Part shown: piece after piece, positions 63,408 to 64,000 of the stretch
Layout of the letters: each line of letters starts with the position of its first letter
How positions within the stretch are numbered: the stretch's first letter is position 1
The notes under the pieces: generated by a model
Told to the model about the DNA's origin: nothing
The model's database searches: none
The model's input: only the letters and a program-made list of their open reading frames with translations
Source: Roseiflexaceae bacterium
Lineage (GTDB): Bacteria; Chloroflexota; Chloroflexia; Chloroflexales; Roseiflexaceae
Length of the DNA: 64,000 bases
Assembly: GCA_947474225.1 (NCBI GenBank)
Contig: CANJHS010000002.1
Span: 62,001 to 126,000, forward strand
Reading direction: 5' to 3'
Made by a program: the position numbers and the translations under genes

Positions 63408-63971
63408 TTACTTCACCCGTTCCATGTAGTTGCCGGTTCGCGTGTCGATACGCAATTTGTCGCCTTCGTTAATGAAGGCAGGAACGGTGATTTTGGCACC
63501 GGTCTGGAGGGTAACAATTTTGTTTACATTGGTTGCGGTATCACCACGAAGGGCGGTGCTTGCTTCCGTGACCAATAATTCGACGAAAATTGGAATTTCG
63601 ACACCGAGAATTCGTGTTTCATCATAGAAAAGGATATCGCATTCCATACCGTCGAGCATGAATTCTGCGCCATCGCCGATCACATCTGCGGTGAGCTCGA
63701 TCTGCTCGAAGGATTCGTTATCCATAAACACAAAGCTTTCGCCTTCGCGATACAAAAACTGCATCGAGTGTTTATCGACACGAACAATATCGATGTCCTC
63801 GCCGGCACGGACGCGTTCTTCAATGGTTTTGCCGGTTGCGATGTTTTTGAGCTTCAAAATGACCATTGCCCGCCAGTTGCCCGGTGCATGGTGATGAAAT
63901 TCGGTCACCCGATGGAGCGTACCGTTCCATCGAATAATTAGATTCGTGCGCAAATCGGATGTGGTGGCCAT
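63408..63971 (-). CDS. efp: Elongation factor P
   Basis: The 187-residue protein has the three KOW/OB-like domains of EF-P, starting MATTSDLRTNLIIRWNG and ending GDKLRIDTRTGNYMERV. EF-P stimulates peptide bond formation at polyproline stretches. The tip loop is HHAPGNWRAMV, so the usually modified Lys34 (PGKG) is an Asn here, and no lysylation or rhamnosylation site is evident by position. ATG 63971 has GGGGAG 4 nt upstream and fits the family length; the in-frame start at 63983 is less likely. It is 64 bp upstream of nnr. Confidence 0.95.
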   Translation of the reverse strand: MATTSDLRTNLIIRWNGTLHRVTEFHHHAPGNWRAMVILKLKNIATGKTIEERVRAGEDIDIVRVDKHSMQFLYREGESFVFMDNESFEQIELTADVIGDGAEFMLDGMECDILFYDETRILGVEIPIFVELLVTEASTALRGDTATNVNKIVTLQTGAKITVPAFINEGDKLRIDTRTGNYMERVK

Positions 63972-64000
63972 ACAACTCCCCAAACATGCAAAACAATAGT

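Overview
The window is about 64 kb of a bacterial chromosome of roughly 50% GC with short intergenic gaps. The phylum is most likely Chloroflexota. This is inferred from protein style: an EF-P with a PGNWRAMV loop, a fused CysNC, a large TPR protein with a DUF2325-like end, and an RCC1/cadherin-like secreted giant. No rRNA or other decisive marker is present. There is no prophage, IS element or CRISPR array, and TGA serves as an ordinary stop in several genes.

Layout. 1-5.9 kb: the end of an amino-acid binding protein, homocysteine methyltransferase divergent from cysD-cysNC (sulfate activation), then a MerR and a FadR-type regulator. 5.9-12.7 kb: a degenerate SDR-like protein, a DUF554 membrane protein, an ALDH7-type dehydrogenase, a 922-aa TPR protein and an HpcH-type aldolase. 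12.8-16.5 kb: YggT, a DDAH-like hydrolase, an M20 peptidase and a secreted SGNH protein. 16.8-20.5 kb (minus strand): a thioredoxin-like gene interrupted by one in-frame TGA, gamma-glutamyltranspeptidase, and a family-5 solute-binding lipoprotein. 20.6-24.1 kb: purF, a base-excision glycosylase, a histidine phosphatase and an SDR. 24.2-27.3 kb: an arsenate resistance module (ArsR-ArsC fusion divergent from gap-arsJ). 27.3-31.3 kb: three tandem paralogous MFS transporters. 31.4-34.1 kb: a coupled glycosyltransferase-GNAT-SDR operon. 34.1-35.9 kb: trxA with a CsoR-family repressor, divergent from rplU-rpmA-rpmE. 36-41 kb: membrane glycosyltransferase genes and a YtkA-like lipoprotein. 41-47.4 kb: pfkA, a HAD hydrolase and a 1466-aa modular secreted protein. 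47.4-49.4 kb: decayed sequence. 49.4-53.3 kb: a membrane protein, three tRNAs, an EamA transporter and a DrrAB-like ABC exporter. 53.4-64 kb: uvrA, EamA, a GMC oxidoreductase with its small subunit, uvrC, an FmdB protein, nnr and efp.

The most notable feature is the thioredoxin-like gene at 20059-20544. Its only interruption is a TGA exactly where the first Cys of the CxxC active site should be, giving a UxxC motif. A two-part stem-loop (20271-20304) follows, with its apical loop starting 27 nt after the UGA, inside the distance expected of a bacterial SECIS element. Together these make it a candidate selenoprotein. The gene overlaps gamma-glutamyltranspeptidase by ATGA, and a peptide-binding lipoprotein follows. 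A point mutation or sequencing error in a Cys codon is the main alternative, and no sel genes are in this window.

Other gene sets that read as units are: the gap-arsJ arsenate module with a palindromic operator touching the -10 box; trxA-csoR with a 17-bp palindrome downstream of a near-consensus promoter; and a FadR-type regulator divergent from a broken-looking SDR with an inverted repeat between them.
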